Assembly (NCBI GenBank): GCA_014879435.1
Contig: JACSSB010000281.1
Span: 1-5,655 of the forward strand
DNA length: 5,655 bases
Direction of reading: 5' to 3'
Source of the DNA: Phycisphaerales bacterium
Lineage (GTDB): Bacteria; Pseudomonadota; Gammaproteobacteria; Competibacterales; Competibacteraceae
Of the stretch, positions 4,781 through 5,655 are shown in pieces (position 1 is the stretch's first letter; each line of letters opens with the position of its first letter). Below the pieces are notes generated by a model that worked only from the letters and a program-made list of their open reading frames with translations, was not told where the DNA came from and made no database searches. The position numbers and the translations under genes are program-made.

Positions 4781-4812
4781 GTATTTTCCAAATCTTTTTG
4801 AGGGCAATAACC
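4781..4812 (+). promoter_or_regulatory. Conserved leader element, copy 3
   Basis: GTATTTTCCAAATCTTTTTG followed by AGGGCAATAACC leads to the ATG of array member 7. It matches the copy at 4309-4341 at most positions. Confidence 0.6.
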
Positions 4813-4983
4813 ATGAATACCATTGTAAATAAGACGAGTGCACCGCTAGCCGAGCAGGCTGATAGCCCCGCTGTCCGCCACACCTTCCGGCAAGAAGTCG
4901 GTGATTTGTTCAAAATGTTGCTTCTATACAGCGCTGTCAGTGGGGTGATCATTGCGATGTCTATACATCGCTATGTGTCATGA
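4813..4983 (+). CDS. Small membrane protein, array member 7 (56 aa)
   Basis: Start chosen at the ATG at 4813, 8 bases after GAGGG (4800-4804); upstream in-frame TTG codons fall inside the conserved leader. The 56-residue protein has PLAEQADSPAVRHTFRQEVG (11-30), then a membrane helix at about 34-50 (KMLLLYSAVSGVIIAMS) and the tail IHRYVS. It is the clearest example of the family pattern and the last gene of the array. Hairpins and a strong terminator follow within 160 bases. Function unknown. Confidence 0.82.
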   Translation: MNTIVNKTSAPLAEQADSPAVRHTFRQEVGDLFKMLLLYSAVSGVIIAMSIHRYVS

Positions 4984-5000
4984 TGGCCGGTGTTGGAAAC

Positions 5001-5038
5001 GGTCGGTGGTTCATTCATGCAATGACTTACCACCGACC
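5001..5038 (+). repeat. Hairpin A after the small-gene array
   Basis: GGTCGGTGGT (5001-5010) and ACCACCGACC (5029-5038) are perfect 10-base complements. Inside, CATT (5012-5015) and AATG (5021-5024) can extend the stem past an asymmetric bulge. No T-run follows. Confidence 0.6.
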
Positions 5039-5039
5039 C

Positions 5040-5095
5040 GATCCTCAGCCAAAGATCAAGATCCAAACCGATGGCTCAAACACTAGGCTAGGATC
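5040..5095 (+). repeat. Hairpin B after the small-gene array
   Basis: GATCCTCAGCC (5040-5050) pairs with GGCTAGGATC (5086-5095) with a single bulged C, closing a 35-base loop. It starts directly after hairpin A and precedes the terminator, so the whole 3' region would be structured RNA. Confidence 0.45.
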
Positions 5096-5107
5096 AGATC
5101 GAGAAAC

Positions 5108-5141
5108 ATAAAAAACCCGCCAGCAACGGCGGGTTTTTTAT
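5108..5141 (+). terminator. Intrinsic terminator of the small-gene array
   Basis: CCCGCC (5116-5121) and GGCGGG (5128-5133) form a GC stem with a 6-base loop, flanked by A6 and T6 tracts that extend the pairing to 14 bp (5108-5121 with 5128-5141). The T-run at 5134-5139 makes this a textbook intrinsic terminator. The A-run on the other side would let it work on the minus strand too. Confidence 0.92.
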
Positions 5142-5170
5142 TTATCGCTATTTCCCATCGCTGAACGATT

Positions 5171-5198
5171 TTGGTTCGATTACCGACAATCGCACCAA
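5171..5198. promoter_or_regulatory. 28-bp near-palindrome, candidate activator site
   Basis: TTGGTTCGATT (5171-5181) and AATCGCACCAA (5188-5198) are complementary at 10 of 11 positions around ACCGAC. The centre lies about 115 bases before the start predicted for the sigma-54 promoter at 5274-5289, a normal distance for an enhancer-binding protein site. It does not fit the NifA consensus TGT-N10-ACA. There is no T-run, so a terminator is unlikely. Confidence 0.5.
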
Positions 5199-5273
5199 GC
5201 GGTACAGTGCAATGACACCATCACAGCAAATAAAACTTAGCCAATATTAAGGAGTTGGGATAGTTCTCTGATC

Positions 5274-5289
5274 AGGCACGCTCATTGCA
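5274..5289 (+). promoter_or_regulatory. Sigma-54 (RpoN) promoter for the globin gene
   Basis: AGGCACGCTCATTGCA matches the -24/-12 consensus TGGCAC-N5-TTGCA at all positions but the first T. GG (5275-5276) and GC (5287-5288) have the required 10-base gap. Transcription would start near 5300 and give a leader of about 85 bases before the globin ATG. Sigma-54 promoters need an ATP-dependent activator bound upstream. Confidence 0.78.
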
Positions 5290-5366
5290 AGAATCGCTAC
5301 AGCAAAGAAATTGTGGTAATCGTTATATACTTTGATTTATGACGACTTCTGGCCTGAGATTAAATT

Positions 5367-5380
5367 TTGAGTGAGATCAA
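5367..5380. promoter_or_regulatory. FNR/CRP-type box next to the globin start
   Basis: TTGAGTGAGATCAA matches the FNR/DNR palindrome TTGAT-N4-ATCAA at 9 of 10 defined positions. It lies 4 bases before the ATG and covers the ribosome binding region, so a bound protein there would more likely repress than activate. It may also be a chance match. Confidence 0.4.
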
Positions 5381-5384
5381 ATAT

Positions 5385-5655
5385 ATGCGCCCTTACAGCG
5401 TCGAAGATGCTTCTTATCAAGCTGCAGGCGGTGAAGCGGGCATTCGCCAATTGGTGGACGATTTTTACGATGCGATGGATCAGTTGCCCGCAGCCGCCAA
5501 AATTCGCGCCATGCACCCTACCGACCTCAGTGACACGCGTGACAAGTTAACTCGATTCCTGTGTGGCTGGCTGGGTGGCCCCAAGTTATACGCAGAAAAA
5601 TACGGCTCGATCCACATTCCGCAAGCGCATGCACGCTTCGCCATCGGTCCCAAAG
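5385..5655 (+). CDS. Group II truncated hemoglobin (partial, C-terminus beyond the window)
   Basis: The first 90 residues of a 2-on-2 globin, normally about 120-150 residues long. Family marks in order are a GGEAGIRQLVDDFYDAMDQL segment (15-34) with the B-helix Phe27-Tyr28, then IRAMHPTDL (40-48), DKLTRFLCGWLGGPKLYAEK (53-72), and IPQAHARFAIGPK with His82 as the probable heme-binding proximal histidine. Tyr28 fits the B10 tyrosine that contacts bound oxygen or NO in group II globins. The YGxIxIPQxH version of the F-helix region is a known proteobacterial subgroup rather than a mutation. The protein is cytoplasmic; roles proposed for the family are O2, NO or peroxide chemistry. The ATG at 5385 has a modest GAGTGAG upstream and no better in-frame alternative. 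The gene is separated from the small-gene array by a strong terminator and appears to be driven by its own sigma-54 promoter. Confidence 0.93.
   Translation, partial: MRPYSVEDASYQAAGGEAGIRQLVDDFYDAMDQLPAAAKIRAMHPTDLSDTRDKLTRFLCGWLGGPKLYAEKYGSIHIPQAHARFAIGPK

Noticed and set aside
3409..4983. Light-harvesting antenna, bacteriocin or CRISPR interpretation of the repeated small units
   Set aside because: There is no conserved histidine in the membrane helix, no double-glycine leader, and units are coding and diverged rather than identical short repeats with spacers.
5142..5270. NifA upstream activator site TGT-N10-ACA for the globin promoter
   Set aside because: No TGT occurs on this strand in the interval, so the canonical site is absent.
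5457..5640. Altered F-helix motif of the globin as a sign of lost function
   Set aside because: The YGxIxIPQxH form occurs in a known proteobacterial group II subgroup, and the probable proximal histidine is kept.

Overview
The window looks like the 3' end of a nitrogen-fixation (nif) operon from a proteobacterium, most likely a diazotrophic gammaproteobacterium. That placement rests on the gene order nifE-nifN-nifX-fdxB and the style of the NifX, FdxB and globin proteins; the genus cannot be told from the sequence. The nif part is GC-rich and tightly packed. The middle of the window (about 3290-5000) is visibly more AT-rich and built from repeats.

Layout. Positions 1-2529 (+) hold the end of nifE, complete nifN, complete nifX, a possible 36-codon ORF that fills the nifX-fdxB gap, and fdxB, a nif-specific 2[4Fe-4S] ferredoxin. 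NifEN is the FeMo-cofactor scaffold, NifX a cofactor-carrier protein, and FdxB a probable electron donor, so this is a cofactor-assembly block. Positions 2530-2677 are a convergent intergenic region with two hairpins. Positions 2678-3289 (-) encode a TetR-family repressor.

Divergent from tetR, positions 3409-4983 (+) hold seven consecutive tiny genes (51-64 codons). Each encodes a protein with a polar N-terminus and one hydrophobic C-terminal helix. Five are clear paralogs with a shared EQxDS / QE..(D/E)L / MS...(Y/F)xS pattern; the first two are a second related pair. Six copies of a TACTG..C.GT(TCAGT) box lie in front of tetR and several of the small genes. One sits just downstream of a good sigma-70 promoter, which suggests a TetR operator. 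Three other small genes share a conserved leader (TATTTTC...AATCTTTTT...GG.AAT.AC). No function is recognised for these proteins. The TetR plus small-membrane-protein array is the best candidate here for an undescribed system.

Positions 4984-5141 carry three successive hairpins ending in a strong intrinsic terminator. Positions 5142-5384 are a regulatory region with a 28-bp near-palindrome, a near-consensus sigma-54 promoter and an FNR-like box. They precede a group II truncated hemoglobin gene that runs off the window. The promoter architecture suggests that the globin is switched on by an enhancer-binding activator and so may be tied to nitrogen, oxygen or nitric-oxide control alongside nif.
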